In this document: positions 26,044-34,028 of the stretch, one piece after another
Layout: every line of letters starts with the position of its first letter
Numbering within the stretch: position 1 is the stretch's first letter
Assembly (NCBI GenBank): GCA_913062605.1
Contig: CAJXWQ010000006.1
Location: forward strand, 1-64,000
Length of the DNA: 64,000 nt
Direction: 5' to 3'
DNA from: an uncultured Cellvibrionales bacterium
GTDB taxonomy: Bacteria; Pseudomonadota; Gammaproteobacteria; Pseudomonadales; Porticoccaceae
The notes under the pieces: generated by a model
The model's database searches: none
The model's input: the letters and a program-made list of their open reading frames with translations, nothing else
Told to the model about the DNA's origin: nothing
Made by a program: the position numbers and the translations under genes

Positions 26044-26349
26044 TTAAACGGGTATAACTTTAAACTCACCATCAACTTCAGCGAGATGATAAAAACATTG
26101 AAGTTCGAGGTAATTGGGAACCTGGCCTGGCAGGCCACTAACGATATTTTTACCTTGAGCGCGAAGGGCTAATGCGGCTTTACGTTGTTCCATATTCGTG
26201 GAGAAGGGCACAAAGATTTTTTGAGTGGCAGCCTGGTTTATGCTGTTTATACGAGCCCTCTGTTCAGCTTTATCTTCCCGGCTTGCAGCTGAACCCCTGG
26301 GCATTAACAAGTTTGTGTATGGCTGATCTTTTATCTTCGCTTTCTTCAT
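26044..26349 (-). CDS. Small hypothetical protein
   Basis: Encodes 101 residues, starting MKKAKIKDQPYTNLLMPRG and rich in Arg, Lys and Ala in the first half. No known domain, signal peptide or membrane segment is visible. The ribosome-binding site is weak. It is in the same orientation as rsmE but separated by 270 bp. I do not recognise it; it is retained because the composition is protein-like and nothing overlaps it. Confidence 0.45.
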   Translation of the reverse strand: MKKAKIKDQPYTNLLMPRGSAASREDKAEQRARINSINQAATQKIFVPFSTNMEQRKAALALRAQGKNIVSGLPGQVPNYLELQCFYHLAEVDGEFKVIPV

Positions 26350-26611
26350 CTTTACGCTCAGTTTTGGAGTTTTTGTGACAAGTTTTATTGAGTGAGTGCA
26401 GTGGGAGGCCGTACTGTTTCACGGGCCTCATCTTGAATAATAAGTGTATAAAAATCAACACTTGCTTTATTCAGTTACAATTACTTTCTAGTTAACTAAT
26501 CGTTATAAATCAATCGCCTATGTAGAATAAGTTGTACTCTCTTCGCGATTTCATAATCCTCAAGCACCCCCGTAATACGGTTTTAGTGAAAAGGTGAGTT
26601 ATTGATTTATA

Positions 26612-26688
26612 TGGCGCCCCGGAGAGGATTCGAACCTCTGACCTGCCCCTTAGGAGGGGGCCGCGCTATCCAGCTGTGCCACCGGGGC
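26612..26688 (-). tRNA. tRNA-Arg(CCU)
   Basis: A 77-nt cloverleaf on the minus strand. The acceptor stem is GCCCCGG/CCGGGGC with discriminator G and encoded CCA; the anticodon loop is CTCCTAA (anticodon CCT); the T arm is AGAGG-TTCGAAT-CCTCT. This minor tRNA is a frequent integration target, and a scarred region lies just beyond its 5' end. Confidence 0.95.
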
Positions 26689-26936
26689 GGATTAAAAGGA
26701 CACATTACCGTTTGCCGGCGCAATTCTAGGGTTTTCAGGTGACTGTATCAACCTGTGACACAGATAGCTTTAGTGCGAATAGGTAGAATGTCACTATCCC
26801 TCGTACAACTATAAATGAGCTTGAGTTTACCTGTCCACAGCGCAGTTCCTAGCTCATCTGGAGGATATGAGCAGGAGTGCTTGGCCTAGGCTTGTATTTA
26901 AAAGGCGAGGAGGCGCTAAGTTTTCACTGTCCTGGT

Positions 26937-27167
26937 CTAGCCATCTGACCGAACTGTAGCTATAGCCGCATCACGAGACTCCGCTGTATCGTACCTTTGG
27001 CTTGTCGCAATAACTTGCTGGTTGGGCGAGTGAAGATCGAAGTAGTATTCTCCATTAGGAGACTCCTTTACGTCATACCTGTCTATGTATGAGCAATTAA
27101 CTTCTATAGAATCAAAAAGTTGAAGGTTTGTAACTGAAATATTTTGGTGCTCAGATTCAAAATTCAA
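26937..27167 (-). pseudogene. 3' part of a two-domain DUF1508 (YegP-like) gene
   Basis: An open frame of 76 residues whose last about 50 (IDRYDVKESPNGEYYFDL, then QQVIATSQRYDTAESRD) match the second repeat of DUF1508 proteins. The only start is a TTG at 27167 with no good ribosome-binding site, and the first 25 residues do not look like the family. The missing first repeat begins at 29907 on the same strand. I read this as the downstream fragment of a gene split by the intervening 2.6-kb block. The alternative is an independent single-repeat protein. Confidence 0.6.
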
Positions 27168-27282
27168 AAACGATCCTATATAGAACTAAAATCGAAACTT
27201 GAGCTAGCGACCGGAGGTTTATTAACCTGTCGGGAATAATTTCTTTCTGGTTGTTGAACTACCAGTCATTTATACCTGAGCT

Positions 27283-28539
27283 TTACTTCGATATTGGAAA
27301 CAAACTCAAGAATGATTCAATAGATTGTGGAGCTTCAGCACTTATTCCATCTGGTAAAGGGCGTAGTATCACCTGATGGATGATAGTCGGCATGGGCTCA
27401 AATCGAAAATAGCAATTTTCGCAACTCTTACTACCATTCGATTCTAAAAAGTGGGTCCGACGGCTGCGACTTAGCTGCCCTTTCCAGACAGAGTCAAATG
27501 ATTTATTGATTAATGTGCCGAAAAATTCATCTTCATATTGGGCATAGCTGCAAAATGCCAATGTCCCATCCGCATTGAGTGTTGGCGCATGAAGAGGTTT
27601 TCCACAATCTAGCTGCCCCGATAAGTTGTTTGTTTTTCGAGTAGCTGCAACGGGTTTATCTCCAGCATACTCATATCGACTTAAGGATTGGTTATCCGGT
27701 ACTAGATTTTCATCTACATCCGTTCCACGAAAATCAAACGGGCGTAAGGTTTTAACGGAGAAGAGATCCGCACCAGATTCCTGTGCAAGTTTCAGTAGCT
27801 CTGGCATTTGCTGTTCAGTTCCTTTAGTCGCGAGAGATCTGAATTCAATCAAAGGCAAGCTTTTCCCTAAGCGTTCTTTAGTTTTAACTAGCTGTTTTAT
27901 TGTTTGTAAAACTTTTGTTAATTGCCCCCCTCGACGATAAGTTTGATAGGTCTCTTGGTCGGCACCATCCACGCACACAATTACATTGTCAGGTTGAGCG
28001 AGGACGAGTTCCTCAATTTTCTTATCAGAATACTTTAGACTGCCATGAGTACTGATAACCGTCCTTATTCCACTTTTTCCGGCATGGCGGATCATTTCAG
28101 CAAGCCTCGGGTGTAGAAGGGGTTCACCCCAATCCCAGAAAAGCATAAATAATAGAGAGTCACGTAATGAGTCAACGGTCTGACAGTATAGATCAAAATC
28201 AAGGTGCTTTGTCGCACGCCCTAATGTTCCGGTTCCAGTAGGGCAGGCTGTACAACTCAGATTACAATGTGTAGTCACGCCAACATGCAAAACATGTGGA
28301 CGAGTTAATTCTATATATTTTCTAAATCTATTACTCAACGGAATTTTTGCCAGATTCTTCCGTTTTTTTTCATCCAGTGGGCAGGAATAAATTAAACGTT
28401 CCTGCTTAATTGAAAAAAATTCCTCTTTGCGAAGTTCAGTCAATCTATTGCGGTAGATATAAATAGGCTTCAACCATTTGCCTAATTGTTGCTTAGTTTT
28501 ATCATATTTATTCCGTATTTTGTTGTTTAGTTTTATCAT
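27283..28539 (-). CDS. Radical SAM/SPASM domain protein
   Basis: A 418-residue radical SAM enzyme. The 4Fe-4S motif CNLSCTAC has C92, C96 and C99; WDWGEPLLHP is the GGE-like SAM-binding strand; the C-terminal SPASM-type cysteine region (about 310-380: LDCGKPLHAP, LAFCSYAQ, SCENCYF) would bind extra clusters. Members modify peptides, proteins or sugars by radical chemistry. Its first about 20 codons overlap the end of the glycosyltransferase gene and contain the second copy of a 34-bp tandem repeat. Without that repeat the two genes would be one frame. No precursor peptide is evident nearby. Confidence 0.85.
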   Translation of the reverse strand: MIKLNNKIRNKYDKTKQQLGKWLKPIYIYRNRLTELRKEEFFSIKQERLIYSCPLDEKKRKNLAKIPLSNRFRKYIELTRPHVLHVGVTTHCNLSCTACPTGTGTLGRATKHLDFDLYCQTVDSLRDSLLFMLFWDWGEPLLHPRLAEMIRHAGKSGIRTVISTHGSLKYSDKKIEELVLAQPDNVIVCVDGADQETYQTYRRGGQLTKVLQTIKQLVKTKERLGKSLPLIEFRSLATKGTEQQMPELLKLAQESGADLFSVKTLRPFDFRGTDVDENLVPDNQSLSRYEYAGDKPVAATRKTNNLSGQLDCGKPLHAPTLNADGTLAFCSYAQYEDEFFGTLINKSFDSVWKGQLSRSRRTHFLESNGSKSCENCYFRFEPMPTIIHQVILRPLPDGISAEAPQSIESFLSLFPISK

Positions 28540-28558
28540 ATTTATTCCGTGTTAATAA
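28491..28558. repeat. 34-bp tandem duplication at the glycosyltransferase/radical SAM junction
   Basis: Two near-identical copies at an offset of 34 bp (one C/T difference noted at the start of the unit). On the minus strand both read RNKYDKTKQQ, once in the glycosyltransferase frame and once in the radical SAM frame. Because 34 is not a multiple of three, the duplication shifts the frame; removing one copy joins the two frames without a stop. Confidence 0.9.
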
Positions 28559-29449
28559 AAAACGTCTCCAGTTAGGTATTCGAGGCCTGCGGGTAACAAT
28601 ACTCCAAAAAGCATCATTTGATTTTTGACAAACGGCAACAGGATCTGAATAAGACATAGCCCCAACCCGATTGTTAGTAATTACATGGCATCCACAAGCC
28701 ATCGCTTCCACGACAAGTCTACCAAAAGCATGCAACATAACTGGAGCAACAACAATGGCCTGATATTGATTGAGTAAGTCCGGCATTTTATTGTAAGGCA
28801 CAGACAGGTAATCCATATACTCCACCGGATAACCTTCTTTAGCTGCCAGAGAAATAGCGTCTGGAGATACTCGAATTGCATCACCAATTATCAGTGCGGC
28901 ATGTTTGCGTTGCTTAAAGGGGATAATAGTGCGAAACAAACCAAGATCAATCGGTACCGCTATATCATATTGCCTTCGAACTTTTATATTGATTATCTGA
29001 TTGATAACCTGCTTGTGTAACGGTGAAAGGAAGATCACAGCATCACATAAATTATAAAGAGTTTGAAACACCCGAGGTATGGGAGAGGCGCAATTACATG
29101 TTACGCATTTAACTTTTTCGAAATCTATACACCTTGCATCCCGATATGTACAGGGATGGATATCACGTTCCAATCGGATCAAATAGCCACGATATCCTTT
29201 TAAACGAGCGATCCACTGTAGGGCCCAGTTATATTCAGATTTTTCTCCTAACCCTCCATTAGGGCGCAAGTTGGCCAGAATGACCGTATCGTAGTTTTTT
29301 AGGGAAACGGGGGTATCAGGAGTAACAATATCAATATTTATATCAGCAGGAGCAGATTTTATGTGTGACCGTAAGCTAAGCTCTGCCCCCCCAAGGCAAT
29401 CAATTGATTGTGAGTGGACAAGAAGAAGCTGTTTTTTTTTCTTAAACAA
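28508..29449 (-). CDS. Glycosyltransferase, group 1-like
   Basis: A 313-residue GT-B-type protein. The N-terminal half has LLLVHSQSIDCLGGAELSLR, as in group 1 glycosyltransferases, and the C-terminal half has HAFGRLVVEAMACGCHVITN, which fits the family's nucleotide-sugar site. An unusual cysteine cluster (HPCTYRDARC, then VKCVTCNC) lies near the middle. It is shorter than typical members (about 360-400 residues). Its C-terminus enters the 34-bp duplication and stops inside it, overlapping the radical SAM gene by 32 bp. The glycan made is unknown. Confidence 0.75.
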   Translation of the reverse strand: MFKKKKQLLLVHSQSIDCLGGAELSLRSHIKSAPADINIDIVTPDTPVSLKNYDTVILANLRPNGGLGEKSEYNWALQWIARLKGYRGYLIRLERDIHPCTYRDARCIDFEKVKCVTCNCASPIPRVFQTLYNLCDAVIFLSPLHKQVINQIINIKVRRQYDIAVPIDLGLFRTIIPFKQRKHAALIIGDAIRVSPDAISLAAKEGYPVEYMDYLSVPYNKMPDLLNQYQAIVVAPVMLHAFGRLVVEAMACGCHVITNNRVGAMSYSDPVAVCQKSNDAFWSIVTRRPRIPNWRRFLLTRNKYDKTKQQNTE

Positions 29450-29656
29450 GGTTACTCCACAGGTTTATAAGATCATTACAAATGGATTTAAGTCAGCTGG
29501 CATGCTGGCATGTATAAGGGTCTTGGACATAATAAAAATATGACTATGAATGAGAGGCTATCATACAAAGGGGGATTCAATGAAGCGTCTACCAATAAGC
29601 TTTTCCACACCAAATAAAAAATCCCCAACACCGTAAAGTGTTGAGGTCTTGTGTTT

Positions 29657-29719
29657 TGGTACCTAGGGCAGGAATCGAACCGGCACGCCCGTGAAGGCAA
29701 GGGATTTTAAGTCCCTTGT
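29657..29719 (-). pseudogene. 3' fragment of tRNA-Leu(UAA)
   Basis: On the minus strand this contains an anticodon arm (AGGGA-CTTAAAA-TCCCT, anticodon TAA), a variable arm, a T arm with GGTTCGATTCC, the 3' acceptor strand CCTAGGT, discriminator A and CCA. The 5' acceptor strand and D arm are missing from the upstream sequence. Such a 3' half is the usual footprint left when an integrative element recombines into a tRNA gene. Confidence 0.75.
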
Positions 29720-29796
29720 ATCTATAGCAAAACATCTATGTGCTCACCAACAAAAAACATAACACTGCCGTTAAACGTATGACCACTTCCTGCATA

Positions 29797-29907
29797 TTAC
29801 AGACAGTGGCGATAACCAATAATAGCCACTAAAGATTCCCCATCATCTTCCAGATCAAAACTGTATTGACCATCAACACCCTTGTTTAACTCGAACCAAT
29901 CGGACAT
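29797..29907 (-). pseudogene. 5' part of a DUF1508 (YegP-like) gene
   Basis: A 36-codon frame with an excellent ribosome-binding site (AAGGAG six bases before the ATG at 29907). It begins MSDWFELNKGVDGQYSFDL and continues EDDGESLVAI, like the first strand-turn-strand of DUF1508 proteins, then diverges (IGYRHCL) and stops. The rest of the domain and the second repeat are absent here; the second repeat is found at 26937-27167 on the same strand. It is best explained as the upstream half of a gene interrupted by the glycosyltransferase/radical SAM block. Confidence 0.6.
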
Positions 29908-30237
29908 ACCTATCTCCTTAAATTAATAGAAATAATCATGTGTACTGCGTCGAGTGATAGTAGTAAAACACCTGACGCTTTGTTAACTCGCTTTGCGAGT
30001 GAGATTTAGCAATCTGGCTTTACGTTATGGAACGATATTTCTGAGATATAGCAATTAGCGTCGTACTATCAGCATGGTTTTAATCAAATGGAGTATGGTG
30101 GGGTTAAATGGAAGATGTGATGACAGGGATGTCATCCAATCCGTTAAAATTCTGCACTGACAGCCTTAAATAGACATTCGATTTGGCCATTGAATCGGCG
30201 TGTTCAATGACCTTATCAACAATAAAAGAAGTACCGA
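29908..30237. other. 330-bp intergenic region upstream of cmoM
   Basis: No gene found. It holds a short hairpin (ACTCGC-TTT-GCGAGT) near 29985-30000. Promoters for cmoM (plus strand) and the DUF1508 fragment (minus strand) should be here, but no strong consensus was seen. Confidence 0.5.
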
Positions 30238-31020
30238 ATGAGTGACGATAGAAATTTTGATGATTTAGCTGAACGATTTCAGCGCAAGGTCTACGGCAGT
30301 TTAAAAGGTGATATCCGGCTGGCGGTATTGTGGCGTGACTTAGAAGAACAAGTCCCTCAACTTTATGGGGATAAACCCCTCAGGGTTTTGGATGTTGGCG
30401 CTGGTCTCGGCCAACTGGCCATCAGACTGGCAAAACTTGGACACCAAGTGACGGTAAATGATATTTCCAGTGAAATGCTATCTATTGCACGAGAGTCTGC
30501 TGAGGAGGCGGGTGTAGCGGGGTCGATGGTGTGGCATCACTGCCCACTTCAGGAACTCTCGAGCTGTGTGGGGGGAGCGTATGATGTGGTACTTTGCCAT
30601 GCAGTGGTGGAGTGGTTGGCCGACCCTGAGCCCTTAATGGTACAGCTGAAACATTTTCTCTCAGAGTCGGGTGTGCTTTCCTTTGCCTATTACAACAGGC
30701 ATTCACTAGAATATCGGAATCTAATCAGGGGTAATTTCAATCTTTTAAAACGGGATACGTTTACCCCGGACCCCGGTAGCCTCACTCCAAGTAATCCACT
30801 TTTACCGGAGCAAGTGCAGGAATGGGTGGATGACGCAGGGCTGACTGTACAGGCTATCAGCGGAGTGCGGGTGTTTCATGATTATGTGACGACTCTACGG
30901 GGTGGTAATGGTGTACCAGAGTCAGTGATTGAGATGGAGTTGGCGTACTCAAAAAGGGAGCCCTATCTGTGGTTGGGCCGATATATCCATTTGTTACTGA
31001 CGAGCAGAAGCCGGGCTTAA
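30238..31020 (+). CDS. cmoM: tRNA 5-carboxymethoxyuridine methyltransferase
   Basis: A 260-residue class I SAM methyltransferase resembling CmoM (formerly SmtA): N-terminal DRNFDDLAERFQRKVYGSLKGDIRLAVLWRDL, SAM motif VLDVGAGLGQ, and post-motif strands VTVNDIS and VVLCHAVVEWL. CmoM methylates cmo5U34 to mcmo5U34 in certain tRNAs, the last step of wobble uridine xo5U modification. The first step is supplied by trhP and trhO, both encoded within 4 kb. It ends with a 4-bp convergent overlap with the membrane protein gene. Confidence 0.9.
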   Translation: MSDDRNFDDLAERFQRKVYGSLKGDIRLAVLWRDLEEQVPQLYGDKPLRVLDVGAGLGQLAIRLAKLGHQVTVNDISSEMLSIARESAEEAGVAGSMVWHHCPLQELSSCVGGAYDVVLCHAVVEWLADPEPLMVQLKHFLSESGVLSFAYYNRHSLEYRNLIRGNFNLLKRDTFTPDPGSLTPSNPLLPEQVQEWVDDAGLTVQAISGVRVFHDYVTTLRGGNGVPESVIEMELAYSKREPYLWLGRYIHLLLTSRSRA

Positions 31021-31778
31021 CGATGATTGATTGCGTGGTTAAATTTTTCTTCAACTCTCTGATTAAAAGACAATAGAAAACGCTGAACAAACAAATACAG
31101 AAACAGCGATGTTCCAAACATTTCTAAAAATTCTTCAGCCATGAGGAAAGGGTGGCTCAGGGTGTACTTGTTTACTCCCAGTGTGGCGGCAATAGACTCG
31201 AAGAAGCCTTCGCGGCCCTCGATAAAGTCGATACCAATGGCGATTGCCCAGCACCCAAAGGCAGCAATAACTGTTAGCCGTAACTTATTATCCGGCAGTT
31301 GATACCAGAGAAATAGAAGGGTGTAGAGACCAATAGCGCCAAAAAAAGGGGCAAACACCCATTGCCAAGCGTAGGAAGGGAAGAACCTTGAAAACTCTCC
31401 CAGTTGGGAGTTTTCATCATTGGCAACCAGTCGCCCAACATGCTCCCCCAGTCGCTCATGAATTTTAGCGGCATCATCTACTGAGATGTAAAAGAAAAAC
31501 AGGGCCAGAAGAAGCCAGCCCCAGGTTCGCCATTGGCGAGTGTGGGTTAGCTGGTGCAGGCCGAGTAAAACCAAGCTGGCGATGGCAGCCTGTACCACTG
31601 AAAACCAAGTGCCTAGACTTTGTTCATGTGCCACATTAAATATTTTTTGAAGAGATTCGGACTCGATCAGCTGGAAATAATTTAACAGCAGATCGAGCAG
31701 TAAAATGGAGGCTTCAATGAACAGGCAGGACAGTAGAATTTTCCTGCTGATAGACTTGTGATCGATAAACTCCACCAC
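31017..31778 (-). CDS. Uncharacterised multi-pass membrane protein
   Basis: A 253-residue protein with about six hydrophobic segments. The most distinctive motif is YISVDDAAKIHERLGEHVG, in an acidic/His-rich loop between membrane spans, and GIDFIEGREG is also present. I do not recognise a family. The start is GTG, and it shares one base with the stop of the upstream DnaJ-domain gene, so the two are probably co-translated. Confidence 0.7.
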   Translation of the reverse strand: MVEFIDHKSISRKILLSCLFIEASILLLDLLLNYFQLIESESLQKIFNVAHEQSLGTWFSVVQAAIASLVLLGLHQLTHTRQWRTWGWLLLALFFFYISVDDAAKIHERLGEHVGRLVANDENSQLGEFSRFFPSYAWQWVFAPFFGAIGLYTLLFLWYQLPDNKLRLTVIAAFGCWAIAIGIDFIEGREGFFESIAATLGVNKYTLSHPFLMAEEFLEMFGTSLFLYLFVQRFLLSFNQRVEEKFNHAINHR

Positions 31779-32257
31779 TAATGACCTAATAATAAATCCC
31801 TGGCGGCATTGAGTTTCGCGGCCAGATAATCATTTCCTCCCCGATCCGGGTGCAGTTTTTGTATCAGTCGTTTGTGGGACTGGATGATGTCCTCACGACT
31901 GGCTCCGGGTTGAAGGCCCAGTAGCTGCCAGGCTTCCTCTTCGGTGAGTTGAGAGCTTGATGGTGGGGCTGGATGCCCCGACTGAGCATGACGCTTCTTT
32001 AGCCACACCTGAAGAAAAGGGAGTGCTCTCAGTAACAGGGCAAATAGGATTTTAAGGGCAGGTAGCGCTGCGGTGATAGCAACAGCGATCCAATGAACAC
32101 GTCCAGTAGCAACAAGCAGCAGGAGAGCTGCGATCAGTATGAAGAACCCACTGCGCAGCAATAGCTTTTTTCGCTGTTGAGGAGGGCTATTATTCAGTTT
32201 TTGCCAAAACAGGTAGCCTAAGATGACAACAGCCAATAAAAGAGCAATTCTCGCCAT
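31778..32257 (-). CDS. Membrane-anchored J-domain protein
   Basis: A 159-residue protein. Two or three N-terminal hydrophobic segments (about residues 1-90) precede a short C-terminal J domain (EEAWQLLGLQPGASREDIIQ, then LHPDRGGNDYLAAKLNAARD) with the essential HPD motif. The C-terminal J domain after membrane helices resembles Pam18/Tim14-type proteins. It would stimulate DnaK at the inner membrane. AGGGGG lies upstream of the ATG. Its partner may be the co-translated membrane protein downstream. Confidence 0.85.
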   Translation of the reverse strand: MARIALLLAVVILGYLFWQKLNNSPPQQRKKLLLRSGFFILIAALLLLVATGRVHWIAVAITAALPALKILFALLLRALPFLQVWLKKRHAQSGHPAPPSSSQLTEEEAWQLLGLQPGASREDIIQSHKRLIQKLHPDRGGNDYLAAKLNAARDLLLGH

Positions 32258-32313
32258 GGTTCCCCCTTATTTTGAACATGCCCTGAGTGTAACAAGAAAG
32301 TAAAAAAGGGTAT

Positions 32314-33678
32314 TCACATATACCGCATCAGCATGGCATAGCCGCCATCTTCTGGTAGGACGATATCTGCCGGCATGGGGACACGAACAATGTGACCAGA
32401 GCCTGGTGCTACATTCATTTTTTCGCCCTTCAGGTTCTCGAGAGCCTCTAGGTTGAAGGTCATATTACCATTGGGGGTTATGAGCTCCATGGTGTCCCCG
32501 TGTTCAAAACGGTTTTTAACATCCACCGTGAGCCAGCCTTTATCTGCTTCTACCGCACTGATTTCACCCACAAACTGCTGATTGGGGTTTCTGGAGGCGC
32601 TCTGAGTATAGTTCTGGGTTTCCTGGGGAACGTGGCGTCGGTAGAATCCTTCTGTATAGCCTCGGTTGGCCAGGTGATCGAGCTCGGCCATCATGTTGAT
32701 ATCAAAGGGTTTTCCTGCCTCTGCATTATCAATGGCGCGACGGTAAACTTGAGCAGTACGTGCGGCATAGTAGTGAGACTTTGTTCGGCCCTCAATCTTT
32801 AAGGAAACAATACCCATATTAACCAAGCGTTCGACGTGTTGCACCGCGCGTAAGTCTTTTGAGTTCATGATGTACGTGCCATGCTCGTCTTCAAAGGCTG
32901 GCATCATTTCCCCGGGACGCCCTTCTTCTTCCAGTAGCATGATGGGCTTTTCTTCATCATGATCATTCTGTAGTTGGTTTTCTTGGGGCGTCCCCTGAGA
33001 AGGTTCCCATATCTTTGTTGGGGAAGTTTTGGCCGGAACAATATCACCGGTTTCTGTTTCTGTGGCTTCTTGTGCGTTGTATTTCCACCGGCAGGCATTA
33101 GTGCAGGCACCTTGATTGGGGTCCCTGTGGTTCATATAGCCAGAAAGGAGACAGCGGCCAGAATAGGCGATACAGAGAGAGCCGTGGACGAAGACTTCAA
33201 GCTCCATCTCTGGACAGTGCTGGCGAATTTCTTCAATTTCATTCAATCCCAACTCACGGGACAAAATCGTGCGAACAATGCCTTGGGTCTGCCAGAACTT
33301 CACCGTGGCATAGTTGGTGGCATTGGCCTGTACCGATAGATGAATTGGCATCTCTGGCCATTTTTCCCTCACCATCATGATTAGACCAGGGTCAGACATG
33401 ATCAGTGCATCGGGCTGCATCTTAATCACTTCTTCCATATCGCGCAGATAGCTTCTAATTTTATCGTTGTGAGGGGAAATATTACTGGCGATATAGAACT
33501 GTTTGTTTTGGGCATGCGCTTCCGCGATGGCCCCGGCCATAACATCTAGGTGGTTAAACTCATTGTTACGCACACGCAGGCTGTAGCGTGGTTGACCGGC
33601 ATACACAGCATCGGCGCCATAGGCGAATGCGTAGCGCATGTTCTTGAGTGTGCCTGCGGGTGACAGTAGTTCTGTCAT
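32314..33678 (-). CDS. trhP: tRNA 5-hydroxyuridine modification protein TrhP (YegQ), peptidase U32 family
   Basis: A 454-residue U32 family protein matching YegQ: MTELLSPAGTLKNMRYAFAY, the NEFNHLDVMAGAI segment, a cysteine set for an iron-sulfur cluster (C169, C176, C192, C196) and DEHGTYIMNSKDLRAVQHV. TrhP makes ho5U34 in tRNA using prephenate-derived chemistry and is one of two routes to that base. The acidic, variable linker at about 200-255 is also present in E. coli YegQ. It is divergent from trhO, which supplies the other route. Confidence 0.92.
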   Translation of the reverse strand: MTELLSPAGTLKNMRYAFAYGADAVYAGQPRYSLRVRNNEFNHLDVMAGAIAEAHAQNKQFYIASNISPHNDKIRSYLRDMEEVIKMQPDALIMSDPGLIMMVREKWPEMPIHLSVQANATNYATVKFWQTQGIVRTILSRELGLNEIEEIRQHCPEMELEVFVHGSLCIAYSGRCLLSGYMNHRDPNQGACTNACRWKYNAQEATETETGDIVPAKTSPTKIWEPSQGTPQENQLQNDHDEEKPIMLLEEEGRPGEMMPAFEDEHGTYIMNSKDLRAVQHVERLVNMGIVSLKIEGRTKSHYYAARTAQVYRRAIDNAEAGKPFDINMMAELDHLANRGYTEGFYRRHVPQETQNYTQSASRNPNQQFVGEISAVEADKGWLTVDVKNRFEHGDTMELITPNGNMTFNLEALENLKGEKMNVAPGSGHIVRVPMPADIVLPEDGGYAMLMRYM

Positions 33679-34028
33679 GTTGGTGCCTGAAATGAAATGG
33701 GTGGCAATTTTACACAGATGTAGAGCATTTATGTAGCCGGTTCAGATCAATTGTTAGCGCAGTAACGCTGTGAAAAGGGGCGGTGTTATAGAGGGTTTTA
33801 TAGAGAACTGTCTTGGAGCGACTCGCTAGGTGACGTTAACTAGATAGGTCATGCTTTCGAGTAATGGTTAGAACCGGTATGAGCTCCAGCTTTCTTGAGT
33901 ACAGGGGCGTATTTACTTAAAATGCGCCTCCCCGGGTGTCCTGAGTGCTTCACTCTAGATGAAGCACTTCAAATACAACACCCTACAACTTGCCCGGTTT
34001 TACGTTCCGGTCGCAACGAGGAAAAGAC
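33679..34028. other. 350-bp region between trhP and trhO
   Basis: Divergent promoter region without a gene. At 33944-33968 there is a hairpin with 9-bp perfect arms (AGTGCTTCA and TGAAGCACT) and a 7-nt loop, 60 bp before the trhO start. It lacks a T-run and might be a leader structure of the trhO mRNA. Confidence 0.5.

Noticed and set aside
29657-29745. A complete tRNA-Leu gene
   Set aside because: The anticodon, variable and T arms fit, but no 5' acceptor strand complementary to CCTAGGT and no D arm with GG could be found upstream.
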